From: Karstenula rhodostoma CBS 690.94
Taxonomy: Eukaryota; Ascomycota; Dothideomycetes; Pleosporales; Didymosphaeriaceae
Direction of reading: 5' to 3'
Length of the DNA stretch: 64,000 bases
Assembly (NCBI GenBank): GCA_010093485.1
Contig: MU001503.1
Location: forward strand, 1,757,132 to 1,821,131
Positions 1 through 9,544 of this stretch are shown one piece after another. The notes below the pieces were generated by a model. The model was not told the origin of the DNA. It saw only the letters and a list, made by a program, of their open reading frames with translations, and did no database searches. Each line of letters opens with the position of its first letter. Position 1 is the stretch's first letter. The position numbers and the translations under genes were made by a program.

Positions 1-2
1 GG

Positions 3-686
3 GGCATTGCACCCATTATCGACTCCTACGAGGGCATCATGACCGCTGCTGGCTCTGAAGCTCGCACACCTGGCCACTACTTCTTGGACCACGGCCCCGA
101 GGCCAAGGATGCTGCTGAACACAAGGAAAACCCAGCGCACAAGTACAAGCAAACCCACAAGCAGACAAATGAGTATATGCACCCCGTAGTGTATCACACA
201 TACGAACAAGTGTGGAAGCCTAGCAAAAAACTGCCTGAAGCACTGAAGGGCTTTGAGCGCAAGCCGCTAGGCCCTGGCCTAGGCCACCACTGGGTCAAGA
301 CGTACACACCAAACCAACCCGGGATATTGAAGCGCGGTTGGTCATACATGTTCAGGAAGGGCACACCATCAGACAGCCATGACGACCTTGTCGCTATCCC
401 CGAGTTCGTCATTCCTCAGCAAGGATGGCACAAGGATGGGTTCTACTGGATGCCGTACGAGCGTGAACTGATCTCCGCAGCACAGAACCGTAGTATGCGG
501 AGAGGTGGTTATATGCCACCAGAAGAACAGGAGAAGCTGGTGAAGGAGAAGGCGGGCGAGATCAAGGTCGACAACGAGGGCGCTGAGTTCCTGCGACAAC
601 TGGATGATGATAACAAGTACACCAAGGAGCTTCGTGAGTGGCAACAAAGGGACTTCACGGCGACTAATCCAGACTATCAAGAGTGA
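3..686 (+). CDS. 3' end of an unrecognised protein (partial)
   Basis: The frame is already open when the window begins and runs to a TGA at 684-686, so this is the C-terminal part (about 227 residues) of a gene that starts upstream. The first ATG inside the window is at 39, but the frame before it is open and reads GIAPIIDSYEG, so that ATG is probably internal. The protein is hydrophilic, with many His, Tyr and Trp residues in the middle (for example GLGHHWVKTY and GFYWMPYERE) and a charged Lys/Glu-rich tail. I see no membrane segment or catalytic motif that I recognise. The even codon use and lack of stops argue for a real gene. The function is unknown. Confidence 0.6.
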   Translation, partial: GIAPIIDSYEGIMTAAGSEARTPGHYFLDHGPEAKDAAEHKENPAHKYKQTHKQTNEYMHPVVYHTYEQVWKPSKKLPEALKGFERKPLGPGLGHHWVKTYTPNQPGILKRGWSYMFRKGTPSDSHDDLVAIPEFVIPQQGWHKDGFYWMPYERELISAAQNRSMRRGGYMPPEEQEKLVKEKAGEIKVDNEGAEFLRQLDDDNKYTKELREWQQRDFTATNPDYQE

Positions 687-830
687 TAGTCCAATACAAT
701 TGATCCTACGCTTATCAGCTCTAACGAGTCATGCGAGTACACTCATGGGCCACTGCGTGAGTCAGCATGTAGTTCGTTTGGGATTCGCACATCGGTCGTC
801 ATCCCACTCAACAGTTACTGTAGCATCGCT

Positions 831-915
831 TACGAAGGAGCTCGTTTTTAGTGCCACCACCCGCGCAAATTTTAAGGTAAGCAATGGTGACACACTAAAA
901 ACGAGCTCCTTCGTA
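831..915. mobile_element. 85 bp TA-ended palindromic MITE-like element
   Basis: The left arm 831-859 and the right arm 887-915 are inverted copies, 29 bp long with one mismatch. The outer 23 bp match perfectly; the left arm begins TACGAAGGAGCTCG. A 27 bp loop separates the arms. Both ends are TA, the target dinucleotide of Tc1/mariner and pogo-type transposons, so the simplest reading is a miniature non-autonomous DNA transposon flanked by a TA duplication. It has no coding capacity. It could instead be an unusual hairpin terminator for the upstream gene, which ends 145 bp earlier. Confidence 0.6.
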
Positions 916-1159
916 CATGTGACACACGTCTGAGCGCATGGCACGGACGAGTGGTAATGTGACAATCCCGCCATCCAAACCTCGATCCGGATTAACATAA
1001 AGCAGTGTTTCATCTCGCTCACTTCATTACCGAGAAGGATGGAGACATCGTTCGATCCAGTGGAGCCCACAACGCATGAACTTGGGGTCCTTGTGCTACA
1101 AAATAGTGAGGCGAGTAGTTCTTGATGCGTATCGCCAGGCGAAATGCAACGGGCTGCTA

Positions 1160-1352
1160 GGTACCGCAAAATCCAGGATAAAAGCGTTTTGCTAGGCTCA
1201 ATTGGGAGAGCTAATTAGCTAATTAGAGTCTCAATTCTAACTGAAGTAGAGCTAAAAAGTGGGCTATAGAGCCAAGTATTAGTATCTAATTGGCTACTCC
1301 ACACTCCCAATTGAGCCTAGCAAAACGCTTTTATCCCGGATTTTGCGGTACC
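1160..1352. mobile_element. About 190 bp MITE with roughly 48 bp terminal inverted repeats
   Basis: The left arm, about 1160-1208, starts GGTACCGCAAAATCC. It is repeated in inverted form at about 1303-1352 with only two or three mismatches. The internal part is about 95 bp, AT-rich and non-coding. The TA within GGTACC at each end fits a TA target duplication, as in Tc1/mariner or Fot1/pogo-derived MITEs. It lies about 115 bp beyond the stop codon of the neighbouring FAD oxidase gene, so it may sit in that gene's 3' UTR. Confidence 0.75.
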
Positions 1353-1467
1353 ATGACGGAAATCAATCGAGATCACGTCTTACGCGCGAATCTTCGATAA
1401 CGCGAACATGTCGTATGTGGACAGATCTACATTGGCTTACAATTATTTACATTATATTATCGCAATT

Positions 1468-3106
1468 TTAAACATTAGAAATCTTGAAACCGCCTGGAAG
1501 CAATTTCTGGTAGACGCCAAAAGGATCGTACTTCTTCGAGACCTTCTTCATGAACGCCACTTTATCTGCGCCATACGCGGCGAGGGGATCCTGGTCTTTG
1601 TCCGCATAGTTGAGGTAGAGGTATTCTAGTGCGGTGTTGTGCTCCTTGGCAAACTTCTGGATACCGTTGGTCAACGCGAGACCTTGGTTGATGAAAAGCT
1701 CGTCGTCCTTGGCTTCGGACCAGGAAAGGTACGACTGGTACATGTCGAAGTTCTCGTCGTAGCGTTCCATGCCGAGAACGTTGCCTCCCCTGGCTGTGCT
1801 GTTGGTGGTGTAGAGCGTGGACCATACTTGGTGGAGGCAGGAGATGCGCCATGAACCCGATGCCTTTGCCTGGATTTCTGCGAGCATGATCGCGTAGAGA
1901 CGCGCGGTCTCTTGGAGAGTAGCAAAGTCGAGCTTGAAAGAGAGTGTGCGGAATTGGACCCTGTTAAATTACGAAGGTTGGTAAGAGATCTTAGGAGCGG
2001 AGAAGATGGAGAAGCTTACCTGGTAGTCGTGGTACTGCCAAACTCTGCAGCGATCGCGCTCATGGGTTGAATCTTCGTAGTGTCGCTAATGCTGGTGACT
2101 GCGAAGAACTCCTTGTAGGCGTCTGGGCGGTTCACAGGCTTCGTGTAGTCGAAAGCAGCTCGCACAACGTTGGTAGGGCTCGCGGTGGAATAACCCTGGA
2201 AGACGATCAGGGCGGCATTCGGATCTCTATTTGGGTCCAATCCGAAGTTAACAAAGGACTGGAAATGTTGATCGACGGTCGATGCGGGATAGGTGACGAC
2301 GCCTCCCCACAGGTTCTCGCTCTCAAAGGTCTCCATGTCGTACCGTGTCACGATACCGAAGTTGCTGGTTCCGCCCTTGAGAGCAGTGAAGAGATCAGCA
2401 TTAGTGTTCTTGTTCGCATTCACGATGCGGCCGTCGGCGAGGACAACCTGGAAGTTGGCAACATTGTCACATGACAGTCCGAAACGAGGAGCATAGTGGG
2501 AGATTCCGCCACCGATGAGAAAGCCACCAACACCGACGGTAGAGCCACGACCACCAGTAACCATGCGACCCAGCGGCTCCAGGGCCTCATACACGCCACC
2601 CCATCGTCCACCTGGACCGATGCTTGCTAGTTGAGTCTCAGCATTGTACGTGGTGCCGTTCATGCGCTGAAGGTCGATTGTAACACCGTCCTCAATGTCG
2701 TTGGAGCCGGGGATCGGAGTGTGACCACCAGATCGTACAGCAAATTTGCAAGGCTGCAGAAGGCTCGCAGCTGTGAGAACCTTGATGGTTGTGGCTACAT
2801 CCTCCGCCGTGTTCGGTTGCACGATACAGTGGGGCGTCAGCTTGCTCTTGACGTCGAAGTACGAGTCAATGCTAGCATTGTATGAAGGCTGTCCAGGGAA
2901 AGTGACGTGTTTGGATACCGGGCTGAGGGTCAGGACAGTGCACTAGATTAATTAGAGAGTGAGAAGGCGGAACGAGGCAGTGAGTGACTTACGCAGTAGT
3001 TATTGGGGAAAAGGTAATCGATTGCAGACTCAATCTCGTTCTCGTCCTGAGCAAGGGACACGTTGACGAGAACTGCAGCAAGCAGCGCGAAACTCAGACG
3101 AAACAT
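1468..3106 (-). CDS. Secreted FAD-linked oxidoreductase (berberine-bridge-enzyme type)
   Basis: Three exons give 509 residues: 3106-2993, 2942-2020 and 1960-1468. The introns are 50 and 59 nt, both GTAAG...AG. The protein starts with a signal peptide (about residues 1-19, ending VSLA). A PCMH-type FAD-binding domain follows, with RSGGHTP carrying the histidine (H112) that bonds FAD covalently in this family. It also has STVGVGGFLIGGG and the conserved GLSCDNV. The position of the second, cysteinyl FAD attachment of true berberine bridge enzymes (GTCPTVG) reads GRGSTVG, so attachment is probably by histidine only. The C terminus has the BBE-type YLYLNYAD motif. Such enzymes oxidise sugars, alcohols or secondary metabolites outside the cell; the substrate cannot be read from sequence. 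The gene is divergent from the rhodopsin-domain gene at 4372. Confidence 0.92.
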
Positions 3107-4371
3107 GACGGGCCGTGTAGTACCCAGATAGCTGGAACGCGAATCTTACTGCGGAAGGTCGGTCATCAAGCTCATACTTCGCGAAAGCATCCTGTCTTTT
3201 AACAATATGCGTGAACGTCGGATACCGACTTCCTTGAGGGCGAATCAGCGAAAGTAGCGCGAAGGACTTGTGGGTCCTCAATCTTTGCGCTGTTCGCGGC
3301 TAGTCCGGCATAGGTTCTTGCACCGACATCACAGATTGCGATTACAAAGTAATCTGCAATAAGCATGGTCGTCTTGACCTTCTGAGAGATCTGTGTCTTG
3401 CCTTATTCCCGCGACGAATTGTTGCATCCGTTAATGCGGGTGCAATTACCCACGCCCCACAACCTGGTCGCCTCGCTTCAGTCGGCTTCCTTCGCGTGCT
3501 TTCCAAGGTGCGTGGACCGGAAAATTATGCTCCACTGATGTCCCGTACCGCGATAATCTGATTCAAAGTTGCAAATCAGGATGCCAATATGACACGAAGA
3601 TGCACGATCATACTCACACCTGGCTCCATGAATGCGATTCGACCTACAGTCTCCCAGCAGGTTCAGGAGACTAGGTCTTCAAGGTTCGCAAAGCCCTCAA
3701 GTAGTACTTTACAGGTCATCTACCCCTGTTGAGTGGGGCGCACCAGTCTCCCAAACCTGCCAGGAGACTGTACCGGGTGTTGTCACGTCTAACGCAACCC
3801 ACGAGTATTAAAATTCTCAGCTAAACCTCGCAAAGTAATAATTACAGCCCTGCAATTGGCTTAAAGCGACAATTTTTGCTGATTTACACGACTCGCAACG
3901 TATTTCGCCCTAGTATGGGTTGCGTCGGCATGACAATCCTATAATAAGATTGGACAACCGTCACCTATGGACATTTTAACTGGTCCTTCTCCGGCAACAC
4001 ATCCGGGTCTCCACAAGTCATTGCGGCGGTATTGAGTCTAGACCTCTTAATTGAGCACAGAGAACATTTCAGGCGTACCAGGTTGACAGAGAGTGTTGTG
4101 CGAACAATGCATTCGAAAAGTTCGCGTAGGTACGCGAGACATCGGGCTGCAAGATGCCTCAATGCCAGTGCCTCGGCGATGGGCTCACGGAGCTGGGAAC
4201 TGATCGACGTGCAGCGCTTAAGCGGAGTACCACATGCTCGGAGCATCGCTTCCCAGCACGCATTGCGAATCCTACGCCAGTCAAATTATTGCGATGTCCT
4301 CGTCCCCTACCCTGTGCTCTGAGATGTTACTGTCGTGAAGACATCCCCCACGCAAACCTGCTCGTGCAACG
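3107..4371. promoter_or_regulatory. Divergent intergenic region between FAD oxidase and rhodopsin-domain gene
   Basis: This 1.26 kb region must hold the promoters of both divergent genes. It contains the inverted-repeat element at 3645-3772. I see no reliable gene in it; open frames here are short and overlap each other on both strands. Confidence 0.5.
3645..3772. mobile_element. 128 bp TA-ended inverted-repeat element with CpG-decay signature
   Basis: The left arm 3645-3673 (starts TACAGTCTCC) and right arm 3744-3772 (ends GGAGACTGTA) are inverted copies of 29 bp. They differ at five positions, all transitions. Two adjacent pairs read CA in one arm and TG in the other, as expected if an ancestral CG was deaminated on opposite strands. 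Each arm is itself partly palindromic (AGTCTCC...GGAGACT). The ends are TA, suggesting a Tc1/mariner-type MITE. It sits in the shared promoter region of two divergent genes. Confidence 0.6.
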
Positions 4372-5741
4372 ATGGACCTCAGCAAGCCTATCGTGCCTGC
4401 ACCGGCAGGTTATATTGTAGATCTGGAGAACCCGCACCGCCGCGGCGAAGCCATCATTACTTGGGTTGGGATCGTAGGGATGATCATTGCGACGTCCCTT
4501 TTGGCCATTCGAACGTACACGAAGTTGGTGATCGTGAAAAAGTTTGCTTCTGACGACTGTGAGTTATCGCCCGAATGAATTGCGGTGTAGCGATTCTAAC
4601 AAAACTGGCAGGGTGTCTCTTTCTAGCATGGGTGGGTGCTCAACGAAGCTGTCACTACCATCATCCCGACTGACTCTGCAATCGCGTGGGCATAGATCAC
4701 CTCTATACCCGTACAATCTTTGATTGTTTGTAAGTTTGTCGCCAGCGTAACCTTAGGGTTGCGGGAGCGACCGCAAGCTAATTGATGCGCTACAGATAGA
4801 GCTCCGACGGGCTTGATTGGCATACATGCTTGGGAACTTACCGGTTATCAACTCAACACCATTGCCAAAGTCCGTACTCTGCAACGAAGGAACACAACAA
4901 CGTTTGCTGACCGCCGCTGTAGATAACCATGGCCACGACAGTGTTGTACTCGCCCGCGCTGGCTTTCGCCAAGATGTCCTTCCTCTGCTTCTACCTGAAC
5001 ATAAACCCCGATCAGACCTTCCACATTGGTGTCTATATAACCATGTTTGTTGTAATTGGATCGTGCGTCGGCGTAGTCGTCTCCCTGCTCGCAGCCTGTA
5101 CACCGTTTGCGAAGAACATCGATGTCGCGTTGAAGGAAGGTGAATGTATAAACAAAGCGTCGCTCTACATTGCTACTGGCGTACTCAACATCATCACGGA
5201 TATCATGGTCTTGGTCTTGCCCATTCCCATGGTGGTGGGACTTCAGATGGTCCGGTCGCGGAAGATCATGCTGATTCTGCTCTTCAGCATAGGCTCTATG
5301 TAAGAATCAAGACTCAACCGCGAAGTAAGACCTGCATGGACTGACTCAGAATAGTACATGCATCACGAGTGCTGTGCGCGTTGCGTTGCTTCCTCCTATG
5401 CTCACCACGACAGACTCCTCGTGGGACACTGTATACCCTAGTCTGTGGATGTAAGCTTCTGCATTTCCCGCCGAAATTGTGGAATATTGTTCTAACATAA
5501 AACAAGTCTTATCGAGGCCAGCCTTATTATCATTACTGGATCACTTCCAACGATGCGACTTTTTTTGCGCCACGTAGCACCTACCTTGATCGGCGACTCG
5601 GAAGCTGCCCATACTTTGACATCGCATCGTGAGCCGGACCGCGGCTGGGAACTCCACCGTAGTGCGAAGCACGATCCTTACGACGTTGGGGATGAAGAGT
5701 CAGAAAGACAAATATTTGCTAGGGGAAGCCAGGCATCTTGA
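4372..5741 (+). CDS. Rhodopsin-domain seven-transmembrane protein (fungal PTH11/SAT4-like)
   Basis: Seven exons join in phase to give 340 residues: 4372-4558, 4612-4631, 4696-4729, 4796-4869, 4923-5299, 5355-5450 and 5507-5741. Exon 2 is a 20 nt microexon encoding most of DDWCLFLAW, and exon 3 is only 34 nt. Family hallmarks are ITWVGIVGMIIATSLLAIRT (first helix), FASDDWCLFLAW, GIHAWELTGYQLN, ALAFAKMSFLCFYLNI, NIITDIMVLVLPIPM and LLFSIGSI. These follow the order of the fungal rhodopsin-domain family (seven helices, plasma membrane, role mostly unknown, some involved in surface sensing). The last roughly 50 residues are hydrophilic and poorly conserved, so the exact stop is less certain. A related gene lies at 62650-63846. 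Confidence 0.82.
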
Positions 5742-6506
5742 AAGTCACGAAAGGCGTGGGATAACTTCGTTGTCAAGCAAGAATTTTAGACAGGACATAC
5801 AAGCCGCAGAGGCTTAGCGTGTTTTTCACATCACTGTTCTCTTCCCTTCCGGATATGTACGACAAGTAACGCCATGCGAGCTTCGACAACGTGCGATCAA
5901 CGCTCCCGAGGTATACTGGTTGCAGCATGGGCTACACACTGGACCACTGATGAGTAACGTACACCGACTGGATACGACGTGAACAATGATAACGTATCGT
6001 TGCGCCATGCCGTCGTAGAGGAATCATGTATTGAAGCATTACCTTGGATGCCACAAGTGGATCGAGAAGGGAGCTGGAAGACAGCACTCATCAATGGCCT
6101 CATGCCTGTGGAGCAGTCGAAGGGGGGCTTGCCAGTATGCAAAGACCAATAAAGAAAGACGGTGCTCGCACGAGCAACTCAACGATGATGGTACTGAATC
6201 CGCCACTCCCATGTCCCTGTAATACGCAAGGGCATGAATTGTTGAACAAGCGTGAGTGGAGACCACCACTGTGGACAAAAGGCGCAAAAACGGATGCAGC
6301 ATAGGGTGAAGGGAAATTGAAAGAGCTTGCGCTGTCCCCATAGCCCATAGCGCATATGCACTCGATCCCAACATAAAAAGCCATCCATGATGATGTTTTC
6401 CACCTCGGAGATAGGAATTGGGATAACTATGCACAGAGAAGTATCAGTGAATCCGCCTTGTCGCCTACTCCGTCTTCAACCTCGCCTACTCCTTCTGCAA
6501 CCTCGC
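5742..6506. other. Intergenic stretch, no gene recognised
   Basis: Open frames exist on both strands (for example 6039-6434 minus) but they overlap one another, lack recognisable motifs and show no splice structure I can support. The 21 bp tandem repeat starts at 6461. Confidence 0.4.
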
Positions 6507-6523
6507 CTACTCCTTCTGCAACC
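6461..6523. repeat. 21 bp tandem repeat, three copies
   Basis: Three head-to-tail units start at 6461, 6482 and 6503, each beginning TCGCCTACTCC. The first differs at two positions and the other two are identical. The third unit contains the TAG stop codon of the minus-strand DUF3176 remnant, so the repeat lies at the 3' end of that reading frame. Confidence 0.85.
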
Positions 6524-7031
6524 TCATGCGACCCTCGTCAACAAATACAACGCTCGCCCCCTTGCTCTCTTGCACCAAGTCATTGGCTGTCGCTCTTGTG
6601 CGCGACTTCTTTTCCGCTTCGCCGGACTCACGCATTTGGTCTCTCGCATCAAGCCCATGGTACATGACTGCTGGGGTCGACGTCTTCAGCAGATGGTCAT
6701 ACTTTCTACTTTCGACGATAGAAATCACCAGAAACAACGCTGCGAAAAGAACAATGAAGATCGGAATATTCAGGTACGCCCACCTAACTGCGAAATATGT
6801 TTCCGGATCGTCGACGTCCATAGTTCTGTTATCTGCATCCAGGTTGCCAGAAGATTGAATGACGGTCGTGAGGAACTCGGCGAAGCGGTCGAACATGAGG
6901 GGAAAGTTGTCGATCGCAGTCCCATGTGTCCGATTTGTCGGGGTTAGTATAGAATGTACGATGTTCCAGTCATCCGCATCGTTCGGGTTGGATCGCCGAC
7001 TTGGAGGAACCGAGTCTGCGTTTCTGTCCAA
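6507..7031 (-). pseudogene. C-terminal remnant of a DUF3176 membrane protein
   Basis: The frame reads into the typical C-terminal part of fungal DUF3176 proteins: a Phe/Phe-rich stretch (IDNFPLMFDRFAEFL), then ETYFAVRWAYL, one transmembrane helix (IPIFIVLFAALFLVISIVES) and a cytoplasmic tail with AVMYHGLDARD. Full-length members are about 600 residues with several N-terminal helices. I find no such part upstream on this strand. The only in-frame start is TTG, and a TGA lies seven codons before it. A plausible 3' splice site (TTGGACAG at 7024-7031) would start the exon at 7023, but no partner exon was found. I read it as a truncated gene. A distant unrecognised 5' exon is possible. Confidence 0.6.
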
Positions 7032-7986
7032 GCCGTAAGACCCATATCATACACAATGTTAGAGCGATGTTTTTATCAGGCTAATCTTCGGCTGGGCCTC
7101 GAATTCAGGACGTTCGCAGGTGCAGAATCTCAGTGTTGCACTATTTACACCGTCGGTGGCGTTCTGTAGGTAGCCGGAGGACGATGAATCGATAGGCTAT
7201 GAGTTCTATGACTACATAGCCTCTTGCTCTGAAACTCATCTCTTACACTTTAAGATCTTTTTCGACCCCCTGAGCTAGCTGATAGAATAGATTATACTAG
7301 GGCGACCAATCCAGAAGATAGATTCTTGGCACTAAAATCTTTGATAAGTAGGAGATAATTACAAATAGGCTCCTCAATCGGCTGTGATTAGGGTTTAGAA
7401 GACTTTTTTATTAAAGTTGCTAAGTTTCTTTACTTCTGCGCCATCCATCATCCACTCGACAAGAAGATGCCTTCATGGTTACTATATTAGTCTTAGGGTC
7501 TTCCACTTGAAGATTGCTACTTCGGGTATGGCTATTTTGAAGGAGAAAATGGTCCGCTTGCACTAAGTTTTGGTTGTTTCTATCAGCAAAAGCACGGAAT
7601 AGGAACTTTCTCGAGCCAGGACAAGGAATCCTGCCTGGAGCTACTCGTTCATGGATTCTGGTATGCGCAGATAGCCGAGATGAGCGAGGCATTCCCATTT
7701 TCCAACCCGGTTGATGCTGAAGCGCAGATAATGACTCTACTATAGTCTTCCGAATATGAAATTTTTGTCGAATGCACCTGTGGCTGTTGTGTTGCGGTCG
7801 ACGTCCTCGGAGAAACAAAGCCCATGGTAGGGAGCCAGGAGAAGCTAAAGCACAAGCACAGCTCAGATTAATCAATCTTTCTGCATCTACGACCCCCTCT
7901 ACTGACCAACCATAACTTCAGATATTCCAGCAACGTGCTGATATCACGCCGAAAACCACTGCCCCCACAGATTCTCACCATCTCCT
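7032..7986. other. Intergenic stretch, no gene recognised
   Basis: The part at about 7180-7440 is richer in A+T than its surroundings. The minus frame at 7420-7875 is open but shows no recognisable domain and begins with a doubtful start. Eroded remains of the DUF3176 gene may lie at 7040-7170 on the minus strand, where a frame reading LQNATDGVNSATLRFCTCER ends in TAA. Confidence 0.35.
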
Positions 7987-8276
7987 TCAGGAAGCCAACG
8001 GCCCGATAGACTCGCAAGTGCGGTATCCCCTATCAGTCCGTCCATCGCGGTCGCACGCATTCTCCTAGATGCGGAGTGAATTTGTGACCTTGTACGGAGG
8101 CCTACTGCATCCACATAATGACTTACATATGACAAGTCATACGCGGTGCACAAGAATATCCAAGGCAGCGATGCTTGCGTCGGCATGAGGTCTGGACAAC
8201 CGGGATCGATGCGCTTTTGGAGAGCAGCCGCGCTGGTGCCGATAGCGAGAGATGCGTATACGAGGACGGATTTCAT
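7987..8276 (-). CDS. Small cysteine-rich secreted protein (effector-like)
   Basis: Two exons, 8276-8127 and 8064-7987, are joined across a 62 nt intron with a strong GTAAGT donor and a CATCTAG acceptor, in phase 0. The product is 75 residues. It has a signal peptide of about 18 residues (MKSVLVYASLAIGTSAAA), directly followed by LQKR, a Kex2-type cleavage site. The mature peptide would be about 53 residues with exactly four cysteines (PGCPD, FLCTAY, NACDRD, RTCES), enough for two disulfides. Without splicing the frame continues but has no cysteines in its C-terminal half; splicing creates two of the four. This layout is typical of small secreted fungal proteins, including effectors. I recognise no family. 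Confidence 0.65.
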
Positions 8277-9544
8277 TGTGGAGGGTGTGGATTTACGTAT
8301 CGTTAACTTGAAGGCTTATTCTTTTTGCAAGAGAGAATCGTGATAATTATATCGGAAAATCAAACAGGAAATACACAAGACCTTTTATATGGTCGCAGCG
8401 CATTCCACCTTCCAAGTCAATGGCCAAACGCCGTTTAGGTAAATCATACGGTTAATCACTGTGACCCATATCCCCTCGGTGTTTTGGAGCGCTGTTGTAT
8501 TATTGCTGTACCAAGAAGACAAAAAGATCCGGGGCGACGTCATAAAAACTTGTTTTTCGGCCAAGCGTTAAATTGTATATGGTCTATATTCGGGCCGACA
8601 GTAGGACCGCCTTCCTAACATATCGTCGGATGTATCCGTGCGAGACCAGTGAAACTCAGATCCACTCCATTCCTTGGTTAGCCCTGCGCACCGACGCTGG
8701 GCACACTTTCGCCGCTTTCCTAGTTGCACTAAGCACGCTTCTTGGCTTATTCTCCTCATCGTGATTAGTATACAATATAGATCCACTCTCATTCCCAGTA
8801 TTCGATAGAACATCTGAGCAAGGATCTTTGCAATGGATAGACTAGGATCAGTAATGTACTCCACTCGTGAGCTAACAGTGGGAACTGCTCTTAGCTTACG
8901 ATTTTCTGATTGTTGACTCGAACTACAAAGTAGTGTCCCGTAAAGTGATAGACAAATATGGACATAGACATGGACTGCCGTCCAAAACTCTATGTACTCA
9001 ATCATCTTCTACCACGCTCATGTTGAATCGCGAGCGGTTGATCCTGCGACGGCGCCACCCATCGATATTTTGCATGTTCAAGTATTAATAATACTTCTGC
9101 AGCTCACTGTCCCCCCTTTACACTTTTGCAGCCTACAGAGTTCATGCATTGCGTTTTGCCGCGGCTTCCAGAAGCTCGCGAAGTATCATATTTGACACTT
9201 TTGCAGCGTTGATTTACTCACATGCACAGGTCTGCAATCCATTCATAGCCACAGAAAGACACATTCATTTCGCTGTACATCTACCCCACAACCTTGCCTC
9301 ATCCAGTCAAAACAGCCGCACATCACCTGCAATCAAGACAACGTAGAGGAACTTGGGATACGATAACACATGCCTTTCTGACTCAAACGAGAGATCGCAC
9401 GATATTCTGCTCGCTCTCCGATTCACAATTGATCTCAACGTGGGGGAAGCCCAACGACGAGTTGTTGCGTGATGCAAGGAAGTAAACCACGCTTCAGTTG
9501 ACTAAATTTGTCGTAACAATCATCAGTACATCCAATCTACCATA
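8277..9544. other. Intergenic stretch with a dispersed repeat copy
   Basis: The region upstream of the small secreted protein should hold its promoter (8277-8600). The open minus frame at 8568-9005 has no recognisable motif and I do not call it. The segment 9124-9195 recurs in inverted form at 53386-53458. Confidence 0.4.
9124..9195 (+). repeat. Dispersed repeat copy (matches 53386-53458 inverted)
   Basis: About 72 bp, roughly 75 percent identical by eye to the reverse complement of 53386-53458. The best block covers TTTTGCCG, then GCGAAGTATCA and ATTTGA. In one frame both copies encode a similar peptide end (SS, FCRG, QK and AKYHI, then TGA), and three of the five differences in the last 14 codons are silent. 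It may be the 3' end of a coding segment of an unidentified transposon. Confidence 0.5.

Larger units (their letters stand above)
687..1467. other. Intergenic region with two small inverted-repeat elements
   Basis: This stretch lies between the 3' ends of two convergent genes. It holds the inverted-repeat elements at 831-915 and 1160-1352, described separately. I see no convincing gene in the remainder. Confidence 0.6.

Noticed and set aside
6039..6434. 131-codon minus-strand frame with hydrophobic segments
   Set aside because: It overlaps other long frames on both strands, has no recognisable motif, and its His/Cys/Leu mix is what an antisense shadow would give.
7381..7400. TTAGGGTTTAG-like words as an internal telomere repeat
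   Set aside because: Only a single unit is present; no tandem array.
7420..7875. 151-codon minus-strand frame
   Set aside because: No signal, domain or splice structure; composition is not protein-like and it lies in a non-conserved intergenic stretch.
8568..9005. 145-codon minus-strand frame
   Set aside because: No recognisable motif; neighbouring plus-strand frames of similar length overlap it.
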